Shown: positions 43,922 to 52,829, counted from the stretch's first letter. The stretch is DNA of 64,000 bases from Streptomyces beigongshangae (GCF_019710745.1 NZ_JAHKJW010000017.1:62001-126000); one strand, 5' to 3'. Notes: generated from the sequence alone by a model not told the origin. A program made the numbers and translations.

Positions 43922-45208
43922 ATGACCACGCTCTCGCCGTACGACTCGATGTCCCCGGTCACCCGGGCCGCCTACCGCGCCAAGGGCGCCGCCGCCGACC
44001 TCGCTCCGCTGCCGCGGGCGCAGAAGGACGACGCGCTGCTCGCGATCGCGGACGCGCTCGAGGTCCGTACGAGCGACATCGTCGAGGCCAACGCCGAGGA
44101 CGTCGCACGCGCCCGCGAGGCGGGCACCGGGGAGACCGTCGTCGACCGGCTCACCCTCACCCCCGAGCGGATCCGCGCGATCGCCTCCGACGTGCGCGAC
44201 GTGGTGGCGCTGCCCGACCCGGTCGGCGAGGTCGTCCGCGGCTCGACCCTGCCGAACGGCATCGACCTGCGCCAGGTCCGCGTCCCGCTCGGCGTCGTCG
44301 GCATCATCTACGAGGCCCGCCCGAACGTGACGGTCGACGCGGCCGCCCTGTGCCTGAAGTCCGGGAACGCGGTACTGCTGCGCGGCTCGTCCTCGGCGTA
44401 CGCGTCCAACACCGCCCTCGTCCGCGTCCTGCGCGACGCCGTCGGCGGCTCGGGCCTGCCCGCCGACGCCGTCCAGCTCGTGCCGGGCGACAGCCGCGAG
44501 TCCGTACGGGAGCTGATGCGCGCCCGGGGCCTCGTGGACGTGCTCATCCCGCGCGGCGGCGCCTCGCTGATCCGCACGGTCGTCCAGGAGTCCACCGTCC
44601 CGGTCATCGAGACCGGCACCGGGAACTGCCACGTGTACGTCGACGCGCACGCCGACCTCGACATGGCGATCGACATCCTGGTCAACTCCAAGGCGCAGCG
44701 GCCCAGCGTCTGCAACGCCGCCGAGACGCTCCTCGTCCACCAGGAGATCGCCCCCGCGTTCCTGCCGCGCGCCCTCGACGCCCTCGCGGAGGCCGGTGTC
44801 ACCGTGCACGGAGACGAGCGCGTCCTCGCGTACGCGAAGGACTCCAAGGCCACCGTCGTGGAGGCGACGACCGAGGACTGGGAGACCGAGTACCTGTCGT
44901 ACGACATCGCCGCGGCCGTCGTCGACTCGCTGGACCGGGCCGTCGACCACATCCGGCTGTGGACCTCCGGGCACACCGAGGCGATCGTCACCACCTCCCA
45001 GCAGGCGGCCCGCCGCTTCACCCAGCTGGTGGACTCGACGACGGTGGCCGTGAACGCCTCCACGCGCTTCACGGACGGCGGCCAGTTCGGCTTCGGCGCC
45101 GAGATCGGCATCTCCACGCAGAAGCTGCACGCGCGGGGACCGATGGGGCTGCCCGAGCTGACGAGCACCAAGTACATCGTCACGGGCGACGGGCACATCC
45201 GCCGCTGA
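43922..45208 (+). CDS. proA: Gamma-glutamyl phosphate reductase
   Basis: A 428-residue aldehyde-dehydrogenase-fold enzyme that reduces glutamyl-5-phosphate to glutamate semialdehyde with NADPH, the second step to proline. The catalytic cysteine is C264 in RPSVCNAAETLL. RVPLGVVGIIYEARPNVT and FTDGGQFGFGAEIGIST are family landmarks. ATG 43922 was chosen over an in-frame GTG at 43874, because a TACCCT box lies 7 nt before the ATG and would sit inside the longer version. It has its own promoter although it follows proB and the 155-aa gene. Confidence 0.96.
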   Translation: MTTLSPYDSMSPVTRAAYRAKGAAADLAPLPRAQKDDALLAIADALEVRTSDIVEANAEDVARAREAGTGETVVDRLTLTPERIRAIASDVRDVVALPDPVGEVVRGSTLPNGIDLRQVRVPLGVVGIIYEARPNVTVDAAALCLKSGNAVLLRGSSSAYASNTALVRVLRDAVGGSGLPADAVQLVPGDSRESVRELMRARGLVDVLIPRGGASLIRTVVQESTVPVIETGTGNCHVYVDAHADLDMAIDILVNSKAQRPSVCNAAETLLVHQEIAPAFLPRALDALAEAGVTVHGDERVLAYAKDSKATVVEATTEDWETEYLSYDIAAAVVDSLDRAVDHIRLWTSGHTEAIVTTSQQAARRFTQLVDSTTVAVNASTRFTDGGQFGFGAEIGISTQKLHARGPMGLPELTSTKYIVTGDGHIRR

Positions 45209-45279
45209 CACCGGCCCGGGAGGCGTCTCGCCGGGCGGGAGAATTTCCGCACGGTCTGCCCAAATCGACCACCCCGGTC

Positions 45280-45291
45280 TACTCTGGGTCC
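45280..45291 (+). promoter_or_regulatory. Leaderless promoter of the 196-aa membrane protein
   Basis: TACTCT (45280-45285) plus 6 nt (GGGTCC) directly precede GTG; there is no ribosome binding site. Confidence 0.55.
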
Positions 45292-45882
45292 GTGCCGGAG
45301 GACGTGGGGGGCATGCCGTTCCCTGACGGCTGGGAGCCCGACGACGACCGCGACCGCGGGGGTGCGGACGAAGAGTTCGCCCCCGTGGTCTTCGACGAGG
45401 CATTCGTGCGGGCCGCGACCGTCCACGAGCCGACCGCCGTGGAGCGCCTCGTGGCCGCCGCACAGGCGAGGGCGGAAGCCTCCGAGGCCGAGGCGCACTG
45501 GACGCACACCCGGGGCGCACGCGGGGACGACGAGCTCCACGAGGACGGGTCCGGTCCCGGCGGCCGAGGCGGTTTCGGCCTCGATCCGGAGCTGGCCGAC
45601 CTGGACGAGCGGGACGCCCTGTACGGCGGCTGCAACAGCCCCGGCGTCTACGGCAAGCAGACCCGCTGGCACCGTCCCGTGGCCTGGATGCTCGCTCTCG
45701 TGATGGGGGTCGGCATGGTGGCGCTGGCGTTCGCCGCGGTCTACCGGGGTGCCTCCTCCGGCAGCCGGGACCAGGTGCCGCCGCCCGCCTCCACCGGTCT
45801 CGAACAGGGTGCGGGGACGGGTCCCTCGGCCTCCGCCGACCACTCCCGGCCGGCTGTGTCCGCGGTGCCCCGCACTCCGTGA
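45292..45882 (+). CDS. Single-pass membrane protein, N-terminal VVFDE motif (196 aa)
   Basis: A 196-residue protein. The cytoplasmic N-terminus (about 125 residues) is acidic and contains VVFDEAFVRAA at 32-42 followed by a predicted helix (EPTAVERLVAAAQARAEA). LDERDALYGGCNSPGVYGKQ precedes one membrane helix (about 130-150, VAWMLALVMGVGMVALAFAA). The outside tail is short and Pro/Ser-rich. The same N-terminal motif opens the next gene, so the two are probably related by duplication. I recall that S. coelicolor proteins at this position were linked to the MreB-associated spore-wall complex; this is recollection, not proof. It uses a leaderless GTG. Confidence 0.8.
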   Translation: MPEDVGGMPFPDGWEPDDDRDRGGADEEFAPVVFDEAFVRAATVHEPTAVERLVAAAQARAEASEAEAHWTHTRGARGDDELHEDGSGPGGRGGFGLDPELADLDERDALYGGCNSPGVYGKQTRWHRPVAWMLALVMGVGMVALAFAAVYRGASSGSRDQVPPPASTGLEQGAGTGPSASADHSRPAVSAVPRTP

Positions 45883-45948
45883 GGGACCTGGTGAGAACCT
45901 GTCAGAACTTGTCGTGCGACAGGGCGTTTACCTGAGGTCCAGGAGACC

Positions 45949-45960
45949 TACTCTGAAAGT
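45949..45960 (+). promoter_or_regulatory. Leaderless promoter of the 355-aa membrane protein
   Basis: TACTCT (45949-45954) plus 6 nt (GAAAGT) directly precede ATG. The box is identical to that of the preceding gene. Confidence 0.55.
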
Positions 45961-47028
45961 ATGGGCGGTTCTGGAGACCCACCTGAGGGGACGTCAGAAG
46001 GTGCTCCCGGCGGTGGCGAGGAGGAGTACGGGTCCGTCGTCTTCGACGAATCGTTCGTGCAGGCTGCCCGCCTCCAGGAGTTCTCGGCGCAGGAGCGCAT
46101 CGGCGACCACACCCCGGCCGTCCGCCGCCGCCCTCCGATGCGCCGCGGTCTGTCCCGGCAGGCACTGGTCCTCGTCGTCCTGATCGCCGTGGCGTTCGGC
46201 ACGGCGATCTACATGGGCGTACGCCATCCGTACCAGACCCCCGTCGCGAAGCATCCCGAACCGCTGCGGATGACGGTGATCCCGCTCGCGCCGCAGAGCC
46301 GCGTGCCCGGTTCGGCCGACGTGGACGCCCTCTTCGCGAGCAGTCCCGCCGACCAGTTCCGCGTCGGCGCCGAGGGCATCACCCTGCCCGCCTCCCGGCG
46401 CACCGCGCACTTCTCCGACAGTCAGGTCGTCACCGCGCTGACCACCGCGAAGGACTACCTCGTCGAGTCCTCGCTCGATCCGGCCGTCCTCACCGGCGGG
46501 GTCAGCCGGTCCGTACGGATCCTGCTCGATCCGCAACAGCTCGACCAGTTCGACCAGAGTTTCCGGAGCCCCACCGCGGACGGACGGCACGCCCCTACCG
46601 GCTGGCTGGTCCGCTTCGACCCGGCGCGGGCCGAGCTGGCCGACTCCAAGGTCCGGGTGCGGGGCACACTGACCGCCGCCGAGGCCGACTCCGACACCCT
46701 CGAAGTCAGCTCCGACCACACCTTCGTCTACGCGCTGCGGCGGGCCGGCGCGGACGAGGAGGCCGCGGCCTCGCTGTTCACCGTGCGGCGCGAGCTGCAC
46801 TTCCGGTTCGACCGCGACGACCTGCGCATGCACCAGGCCGAGCTCCTCGTCTCCTACGTCCAGGCCGGACCGCTGGCCTGCGCCGAGGACGCGACGAACC
46901 ATCTGCGCCCGCTCCTCGCGGGGGAGACGGCCAGAGCGGGCGGCCCGGCCGGCACCGACCCCTTCGCCACGGGCAGTACCACGGCGCTGTGCGGATCACT
47001 GGCGACCAGCTCCCAGCCCAAGCTCTAG
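45961..47028 (+). CDS. Single-pass membrane protein with large outside domain (355 aa)
   Basis: A 355-residue protein. The acidic cytoplasmic N-terminus has VVFDESFVQAA at 26-36, then an RRRPPMRRGLSR basic stop and one membrane helix (about 66-88, ALVLVVLIAVAFGTAIYMGV). The extracytoplasmic part of about 265 residues is alpha/beta, with a repeated FDRDDLRMHQ-type region and three cysteines near the C-terminus. No catalytic motif is recognised. It is a paralogue, at least in its N-terminal arm, of the gene 78 bp upstream. The intergenic gap contains its own TACTCT promoter. The M48 protease gene is convergent with it. Confidence 0.8.
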   Translation: MGGSGDPPEGTSEGAPGGGEEEYGSVVFDESFVQAARLQEFSAQERIGDHTPAVRRRPPMRRGLSRQALVLVVLIAVAFGTAIYMGVRHPYQTPVAKHPEPLRMTVIPLAPQSRVPGSADVDALFASSPADQFRVGAEGITLPASRRTAHFSDSQVVTALTTAKDYLVESSLDPAVLTGGVSRSVRILLDPQQLDQFDQSFRSPTADGRHAPTGWLVRFDPARAELADSKVRVRGTLTAAEADSDTLEVSSDHTFVYALRRAGADEEAAASLFTVRRELHFRFDRDDLRMHQAELLVSYVQAGPLACAEDATNHLRPLLAGETARAGGPAGTDPFATGSTTALCGSLATSSQPKL

Positions 47029-47185
47029 CCGAGCCGAGCCGGTCTCGTCGGTCCAGCCGGTTCCGCCGACCGGGCCGCCTGCCGACCGGCGACCGGGTCG
47101 TCCCCCGGCCGGTCTGTCCCCGGCAGACGCGCCCGCCGACCGGTCCGTTCCCGGCCGGTCCGGCCCCCGGCCACCCCGGGTGTGG

Positions 47186-48319
47186 TCAGGCGGATCCGTT
47201 CGGGCTGCCGTCGTCCGGGTGGTCGGTGCGCGGCCGGTCCTTGGTGGCGCTGCCGGCGCCACCGCCACCGCCCCCGGCGCCGCTCGCGAAGCCGCCGAAG
47301 CCGCGCCGCACCCGGCCCCCGAGGTCGCCCGCCCCGCCCGCTATGTCGCTGACCAGCTTCATCAACGGGTCCTTGGAGTTCTTGACGTCCGTGGCGTAGC
47401 TGGCCGCCGACTGGCGGAAGGAGTCGGTGACCGACGTGTCGCCGTCCTCGTCGCGGCGCGGGTAGTGACCGTCCATGATCCGCTGGTGGTCGCGGGACTC
47501 CGCCCACCTCTTCAGCTCGGCCGCCCGGACCGTGGTGAACGGGTGGGAGCGGGGCATCACGTTCAGGATCTTGAGCACGGAGTCGCGGAGATCGCCGCCG
47601 GCCTCGTACTCCTCGGCCTGAGCGAGGAACGCGTCCACGTTCATCTCGTGCAGGTGGTTGCCGCCCGCGATCTTCATCAGACCACGCATCGAGGCCCGCA
47701 GGTCCTGGCCGACCAGCAGGCCCGCCCGGTCCGCGGACAGCTCGGACTTGCGGAACCACTCACGCAGGGCGGTCACGATCGCCATGATCGCGAGGTTGCC
47801 GAGCGGGATCCACGCCACGCGCAGGGCGAGGCCGGTGAGGAAGAGCAGGATCGTGCGGTAGACGGAGTGGCCCGACAGCGCGTGGCCCACCTCGTGACCG
47901 ATGACCGCCCGCATCTCCTCCTCGTCGAGCAGCTCGACGAGCCCGGTGGTGACCACGATGATCGGCTCGTCGAGGCCGATGCACATCGCGTTCGGCTGCG
48001 GGTCCTGGTTGACGTACATCGGCGGGACCTTCTCCAGGTCCAGGATGTAGCAGGCGTCGCGCAGCATCACGTTCAGGTGGGAGAACTGCATGTCGGAGAC
48101 GCGCACCGAGTCCGACAGGAACAGCAGCCGCAGACTCCGCTCCGGGAGCAGGCCGCTGAGCGCCTTGAAGACCGTGTCGAAACCGCTGAGTTTGCGCAGG
48201 GCGACCAGGGCCGAGCGGTCCGCGGGGTGCTCGTACGCCCGGGAGGAGATCCCCTCGAAGCGCCTGCGCTGCCTGCTCGGTACGTTCTCGTGGCTGTCTT
48301 CCGGCATGTGGTCCCCCAT
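47186..48319 (-). CDS. M48 family zinc metallopeptidase (HtpX/Ste24 type)
   Basis: A 377-residue protein with the zinc motif HEVGH (H142, E143, H146) in AVIGHEVGHALSG, a distal SELSADRAG providing the third ligand Glu, and two to three membrane-associated segments (about 151-190, YRTILLFLTGLALRV and LGNLAIMAIVTAL). The C-terminus is Gly-rich and disordered. The family degrades damaged membrane or envelope proteins. The second ATG at 48307 (MPEDSHENV) has GGGGGA at 4 nt and may be the true start. A TAGGCT -10 box for this gene is at 48357-48362 on the minus strand. Confidence 0.87.
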   Translation of the reverse strand: MGDHMPEDSHENVPSRQRRRFEGISSRAYEHPADRSALVALRKLSGFDTVFKALSGLLPERSLRLLFLSDSVRVSDMQFSHLNVMLRDACYILDLEKVPPMYVNQDPQPNAMCIGLDEPIIVVTTGLVELLDEEEMRAVIGHEVGHALSGHSVYRTILLFLTGLALRVAWIPLGNLAIMAIVTALREWFRKSELSADRAGLLVGQDLRASMRGLMKIAGGNHLHEMNVDAFLAQAEEYEAGGDLRDSVLKILNVMPRSHPFTTVRAAELKRWAESRDHQRIMDGHYPRRDEDGDTSVTDSFRQSAASYATDVKNSKDPLMKLVSDIAGGAGDLGGRVRRGFGGFASGAGGGGGGAGSATKDRPRTDHPDDGSPNGSA

Positions 48320-48408
48320 GCGTCTGGTTGCCTGCTGTCCCCCTGAGGCGGGGTCCAGCCTAGGCGGAGTTACCGTGGACGGGCAGTACAGCGAAGGAGT
48401 AGGACGTC

Positions 48409-48570
48409 ATGGAGCACATCCGAGGACACGGCCCCTGGATCGCCGGGGCCGCGACCGCCGCCCAGGAGCAGGGGGCGGGCAATCTCCTCCGCGTCGTGCT
48501 GATCGTGATGGTCGTCGGCTGCGTGCTGGCGGCCTGGTTCCTGTTGCGCGGTTACAAACGGGACGACTGA
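48409..48570 (+). CDS. 53-aa single-helix membrane microprotein, first of two
   Basis: A 53-residue protein starting MEHIRGHGPWIAGAATAAQE, with one membrane helix at about 29-46 (VVLIVMVVGCVLAAWFLL) and a basic/acidic cytoplasmic end RGYKRDD. GC3 bias and a strong GAAGGAG at 11 nt support it. It is divergent from the M48 protease (89 bp apart) and upstream of a second 53-residue microprotein and nadD. The RxxKRDD-type end resembles linker-like small proteins that anchor complexes, but its function is unknown. Confidence 0.65.
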   Translation: MEHIRGHGPWIAGAATAAQEQGAGNLLRVVLIVMVVGCVLAAWFLLRGYKRDD

Positions 48571-48761
48571 GACCCCGCGGAAGGTTCCCGGCCCGGCGGG
48601 TCCGACCGAAGGGTCCGGCCGACGGGTCGGGCCGACGGGCACCGGGCCGTCCCGATGGCGGAGCCGTCCCAACGGCGGAGTCGAAGTGATGGGGGAGAGG
48701 GCGCCCGCTTACGATGTGCGGAAGTCCGCATCCCGCCTACACCGGATAGGTCCTGCCGAAG

Positions 48762-48923
48762 ATGAGCTTCCCCAGCACCGCTGCCCAGTTGGTCACACTT
48801 GCCGCCGAGGGTGAGCACAGCGGCAACCACGAGAGCCTCAACCCCCTGCTGGTCGGCGGTGGAGCCTTCCTCGCCCTCATGCTGCTCCTGTGGATCACCA
48901 CCCGCTTCAACCGGGACCGCTGA
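48762..48923 (+). CDS. 53-aa single-helix membrane microprotein, second of two
   Basis: A 53-residue protein, MSFPSTAAQLVTLAAEGEHS at the N-terminus, one helix at about 28-45 (PLLVGGGAFLALMLLLWI) and the end TTRFNRDR. Codon bias is typical. A TACGAT -10-like box is at 48710-48715. Its C-terminal basic residues after the helix (FNRDR) recall the KRDD end of the previous microprotein. It ends 47 bp before nadD. Similar small proteins next to nadD occur, from memory, in other Streptomyces. No function is known. Confidence 0.65.
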   Translation: MSFPSTAAQLVTLAAEGEHSGNHESLNPLLVGGGAFLALMLLLWITTRFNRDR

Positions 48924-48970
48924 CGCCCGCGGGACAGAGCCCGCCGTCCGGGCCGGTAGGGTCTGCACGC

Positions 48971-49645
48971 ATGGGAGAGCAGGACATGCCTACCGGTCCG
49001 GCGGGCGCCGCGGAGCACGGCGTACGGCGTGGCACCGGAAAGGGCCCGTCGAACCCGGGCAAGCGCCGCCTCGGCGTCATGGGCGGAACGTTCGACCCGA
49101 TCCACCACGGGCACCTCGTGGCCGCCAGCGAGGTCGCCGCGCAGTTCCACCTCGACGAGGTGGTGTTCGTACCGACCGGCCAGCCGTGGCAGAAGTCCGA
49201 CCGCAAGGTCTCGGCGGCCGAGGACCGCTATCTGATGACGGTCATCGCGACGGCCGAGAACCCGCAGTTCTCCGTGAGCCGCATCGACATCGACCGCGGC
49301 GGCCCCACCTACACCACGGACACGCTGCGCGACCTGCGCGTGCTCAACCCGGAGACCGACCTCTTCTTCATCACCGGCGCCGACGCGCTCGGCCAGATCC
49401 TCACCTGGCGCGACGCCGACGAGCTGTTCTCCCTCGCGCACTTCATCGGGGTCACCCGCCCCGGCCACATACTGACCGACACCGGCCTGCCGGAGGGCGG
49501 TGTCTCGCTCGTGGAGGTCCCCGCGCTGGCCATCTCCTCCACGGACTGCCGCATCAGGGTCGCGAAGGGCGATCCGGTCTGGTACCTGGTGCCGGACGGT
49601 GTGGTGCGCTACATCGACAAGCGTGAGTTGTACCGCGGCGAGTGA
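48971..49645 (+). CDS. nadD: Nicotinate-nucleotide adenylyltransferase
   Basis: A 224-residue nucleotidyltransferase that makes deamido-NAD from nicotinate mononucleotide and ATP. The ATP-binding signature GGTFDPIHHGH is at 38-48 and ISSTDCR near the C-terminus is the ISSTxxR motif. The N-terminal extension of about 32 residues is basic and disordered. Start ATG 48971 is preceded by TAGGGT (48957-48962) and 8 nt without a ribosome binding site, so the transcript is probably leaderless. LCP and rsfS follow on the same strand; nadD-rsfS linkage is widespread in bacteria. Confidence 0.94.
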   Translation: MGEQDMPTGPAGAAEHGVRRGTGKGPSNPGKRRLGVMGGTFDPIHHGHLVAASEVAAQFHLDEVVFVPTGQPWQKSDRKVSAAEDRYLMTVIATAENPQFSVSRIDIDRGGPTYTTDTLRDLRVLNPETDLFFITGADALGQILTWRDADELFSLAHFIGVTRPGHILTDTGLPEGGVSLVEVPALAISSTDCRIRVAKGDPVWYLVPDGVVRYIDKRELYRGE

Positions 49646-49661
49646 GCCGAGAGGGGCACCG

Positions 49662-51470
49662 GTGAACGACCGATACGACGCGGGGTACGGGGACGCCCCG
49701 TACGAGCTGGTCGGCTACGACGAGTTCGGGCAGCCTGTGTACCGGCAGGTGCCGCAACCGGGGCACTCCCCGCAGCACACCCCGCACACCGGACAGCAGG
49801 ACGGGTACGGCACGTACGACCCCTACGGCGGGCAGGCACAGGGACACGGCGGCCAGGGGCAGGGGTACGGGCCGGACCACGGCGGGCAGTACGACCAGGG
49901 ATACGCGCAGGGCTACGGGCAGGGCTACGGCTACGACCCGTACGCGACGGGACCGGCAGGCCCGGCGGGCACGGCAGGCCCGGCGGGACCGGAACAGCAG
50001 GCGTCGCCGTCCGCGGTGCCGTCGTACGGCACCGGCCAGCCGCCCCCCGCGGCCGGGCAGACCGCCTACATCCCCCAGCAGGCGGGCCCTCCGGAGGTTC
50101 CGGCGTCGGCACCGCCCGCCCAGGCGTCGGCCCAGGCACCCGCCCAGGCGCCGACGCAGACGCAGACGCCGGGGCAGGACGAGCAGCGGGACGCACCCGA
50201 CTACCGCACCGAGCAGTTCGCGTTCGTCGAGGAGCAGCCCGAGAACTCCGAAGACGTCATCGACTGGCTGAAGTTCACCGAGAACCGCACTGAGCGGCGC
50301 GAGGAGGCCAAGCGCAGGGCGCGCGGCCGGATCATCGCCCTCGCCGTCGTCCTCGCGCTGGTCGCGGTCGGCGGAGCCGGCTACCTCTGGTCCGCCGGGA
50401 AGCTCCCCGGGTCCTCGCCGGACTCGAAGCAGGGCGCGACCACCGCCGCCGGCGCCCAGAAACGCGACGTGATCGTCGTCCACCTGCACAACACCAAGGG
50501 CGGCGACACCTCGACGGCCCTGCTCGTCGACAACACCACCACCAAGCAGGGCACCACGGTCCTGCTGCCCAACTCCCTCGCCCTCACCGACGACGACGGC
50601 ACCGCGACCACCCTCTCCAAGTCGGTGGACGACGACGGTTCCTCGGGGACGCGCGACGAGCTCGACACCGTGCTCGGGACGGACATCGAGGGCACCTGGC
50701 GCCTCGACACGCCGTACCTCAACAACCTGGTCGAACTCGTCGGCAACATCGAGATCGACACCGACACCGACGTGCCGGACCCCGACGCGAAGAAGAAGGG
50801 CGAGGCCCCGCTCGTCAACGAGGGCGAGGACCAGACGCTCAGCGGCAAGATGGCCGTCGCGTACGCCACGTACCGTGCCGCGGGGGAGTCGCAGAACGCG
50901 CAGCTGCAGCGGTTCGGGCAGGTCGTGCAGGGCGTGCTGCGCAAGCTGTCGTCCGACCCGCAGGCCGCGACGACCACCGTGCAGACGCTCGCGCAGATCC
51001 TCGACCCCTCGCTGACCGACGGCGACCTGGGCACGTTCCTCGCCAAGCTCGCGGACCGCGCCAAGGGAGGGGACTACAAGACGGCGCTGCTGCCGGTGCA
51101 GACGGACGGCAGACTCAGTGCCGGGGCCGGCGACAGCGTGGTCGAGGCCGTGCTCGGCGGCACCGCCAGGAGCCCCGAGAAGGGCGCGGCCGTCGAAGTC
51201 GGCATCCGCAACGCCACGGCCGACGAGGACGCCACCGAGAAGGCCCGGGTCGTCCTGCTCAACGGCGGCTACACCTTCGTCGACGGCGGTACGGCCGACG
51301 CCGCGCAGGCGGTGTCCGAGATCACCTACGCCGACGCCGCGAGGAAGCAGGATGCGGTGGAGGTCGCCAAGACACTGGGCCTGCCCACGAGCGCGGTGAA
51401 GAAGGGCGAGGTCGTCTCGAACGCGGAGGTGTCGGTGGTCCTGGGCCAGGACTACGAGGTGGGCGGGTAG
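49662..51470 (+). CDS. LytR-CpsA-Psr-like protein with LytR_C domain
   Basis: A 602-residue bitopic protein. Residues 1 to about 185 are a Gly/Gln/Tyr/Pro-rich cytoplasmic arm, a membrane helix is at about 224-244, an LCP-like domain at about 265-450 and a LytR_C domain at about 505-600 (VEVGIRNATADEDATEKARV). LCP enzymes attach wall polymers such as teichoic acids to peptidoglycan. Here the usual acidic and arginine catalytic motifs are not visible: HLHNTKGGDTSTALLV replaces the RTD-type signature and LPNSLAL the PRDS motif. It may be structural or substrate-binding only. GTG 49662 follows GAGGGG and lies 16 bp after nadD. Confidence 0.8.
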   Translation: MNDRYDAGYGDAPYELVGYDEFGQPVYRQVPQPGHSPQHTPHTGQQDGYGTYDPYGGQAQGHGGQGQGYGPDHGGQYDQGYAQGYGQGYGYDPYATGPAGPAGTAGPAGPEQQASPSAVPSYGTGQPPPAAGQTAYIPQQAGPPEVPASAPPAQASAQAPAQAPTQTQTPGQDEQRDAPDYRTEQFAFVEEQPENSEDVIDWLKFTENRTERREEAKRRARGRIIALAVVLALVAVGGAGYLWSAGKLPGSSPDSKQGATTAAGAQKRDVIVVHLHNTKGGDTSTALLVDNTTTKQGTTVLLPNSLALTDDDGTATTLSKSVDDDGSSGTRDELDTVLGTDIEGTWRLDTPYLNNLVELVGNIEIDTDTDVPDPDAKKKGEAPLVNEGEDQTLSGKMAVAYATYRAAGESQNAQLQRFGQVVQGVLRKLSSDPQAATTTVQTLAQILDPSLTDGDLGTFLAKLADRAKGGDYKTALLPVQTDGRLSAGAGDSVVEAVLGGTARSPEKGAAVEVGIRNATADEDATEKARVVLLNGGYTFVDGGTADAAQAVSEITYADAARKQDAVEVAKTLGLPTSAVKKGEVVSNAEVSVVLGQDYEVGG

Positions 51471-51684
51471 GCCGTCCCGGGACGGACCGGGACGGACCGG
51501 GACGAGCGGAACCGCGCCGCGACCGCGCCCGGGAGGCCCGGGGACGCGCCCGGGACCGGGAACTCCGGGGTCGCGGCCGGCGGATCCGGGTGATCCATTT
51601 ATCGCGTGGGGGCCGTCGACGGTCCGTGAGACCCTTGGGGTACGACCCCCCGGGGTTTCCTGACCGTCTACGGAAAGCCTTGTA

Positions 51685-52131
51685 GTGACCGCCACTGACC
51701 GCTCCACCGAGCTCATCAACACCGCCGCGCAGGCGGCCGCCGACAAGCTCGCGCACGACATCATCGCGTACGACGTCAGCGACGTGCTGTCGATCACGGA
51801 CGCCTTCCTGCTGGCCTCCGCGCCCAACGACCGCCAGGTCAAGTCGATCGTCGACGAGATCGAGGAGCGGCTGAACAAGGAACTCGGCGCGAAGCCCGTG
51901 CGCCGCGAGGGCGACCGCGACGCCCGCTGGATCCTGCTGGACTACGTCGACATCGTGGTGCACGTCCAGCACAGCGAGGAGCGCGTGTTCTACGCGCTGG
52001 AGCGGCTCTGGAAGGACTGCCCCGAGCTCGACCTGCCCGAGGACGCCAAGGCCACCCGCGGCAAGGCCGCCGAGCACGCCGAGCTCCAGGACGCGGAGGA
52101 CGCCGCCGAGCTGCGCGGAGAACTTCGATGA
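51685..52131 (+). CDS. rsfS: Ribosomal silencing factor RsfS
   Basis: A 148-residue RsfS/Iojap protein that binds L14 and blocks subunit joining under low nutrients. ITDAFLLASAPNDRQVKSIVDEIEE is typical, followed by the WILLDYVDIVVHVQ beta strand; the acidic Ala-rich tail after residue 115 is Streptomyces-like. GTG 51685 has GGAAAG 11 nt upstream. A long GC-rich gap of 214 bp follows the LCP gene, so it may have its own promoter. The histidine phosphatase ATG overlaps its TGA (ATGA), so the two are co-translated. Confidence 0.94.
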   Translation: MTATDRSTELINTAAQAAADKLAHDIIAYDVSDVLSITDAFLLASAPNDRQVKSIVDEIEERLNKELGAKPVRREGDRDARWILLDYVDIVVHVQHSEERVFYALERLWKDCPELDLPEDAKATRGKAAEHAELQDAEDAAELRGELR

Positions 52132-52829
52132 CCGTCGGCACGGACCGTCCGGCGCCGGACGGCAGGCCGCTGTCCGAGGCCGGGAGGAGGGCGGGGCGCG
52201 GACGCCGCGTCATCCTGTGGCGCCACGGCCAGACACTGTGGAACGTGGAACGCCGCTTCCAGGGCACCACGGACGTCGAGCTGACCGAGACCGGCGTGGC
52301 CCAGGCCCGCCGCGCCGCCCGGCTGCTCGCCTCCCTGAAGCCCGACGCGATCGTCGCCTCGGACCTGAAGCGCGCGGCCCACACCGCGAACGAGCTGTCC
52401 GTGCTCACCGGTCTCGACGTGACCCACGACGAGGGACTGCGGGAGACCTACGCGGGCGTCTGGCAGGGCCTGACGCACGAGGAGATCATCGAGCGGTACG
52501 GCGACCAGTACGCGGCGTGGAAGCGCGGCGAGCCCGTCCGGCGGGGCGGCGGCGAACTGGAGACCGAGGTGGCCGACCGTGCGGCCCCCGTGGTGCTCCG
52601 GCACGCCGAGAAGCTCCCCGACGACGGCACGCTCGTGGTCGTCAGCCACGGCGGCACCATCCGCACCACCATCGGCCGCCTCCTCGGTCTGGACTCGCCG
52701 CACTGGGAGAGCCTCGGCGGCCTCTCCAACTGCTGCTGGTCGGTCCTCGGCGAGGGCGCGCGCGGCTGGCGGCTCCTGGAGCACAACGCGGGCACCCTGC
52801 CGGAGCCGGTGCTGGGCGACGACGACTAG
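52128..52829 (+). CDS. Histidine phosphatase family protein (phosphoglycerate-mutase-like)
   Basis: A 233-residue protein with the RHG motif WRHGQTLWN (H33) and the second catalytic His H174 in SHGGTIRTT. The central region includes LRETYAGVWQGLTHEEI. The family covers mutases and phosphatases for small phosphorylated compounds, and this version has the catalytic residues of an active phosphatase. It overlaps rsfS by 4 bp. In this location it has been annotated as phosphoglycerate mutase in other Streptomyces. The substrate is unknown. Confidence 0.9.
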   Translation: MTVGTDRPAPDGRPLSEAGRRAGRGRRVILWRHGQTLWNVERRFQGTTDVELTETGVAQARRAARLLASLKPDAIVASDLKRAAHTANELSVLTGLDVTHDEGLRETYAGVWQGLTHEEIIERYGDQYAAWKRGEPVRRGGGELETEVADRAAPVVLRHAEKLPDDGTLVVVSHGGTIRTTIGRLLGLDSPHWESLGGLSNCCWSVLGEGARGWRLLEHNAGTLPEPVLGDDD

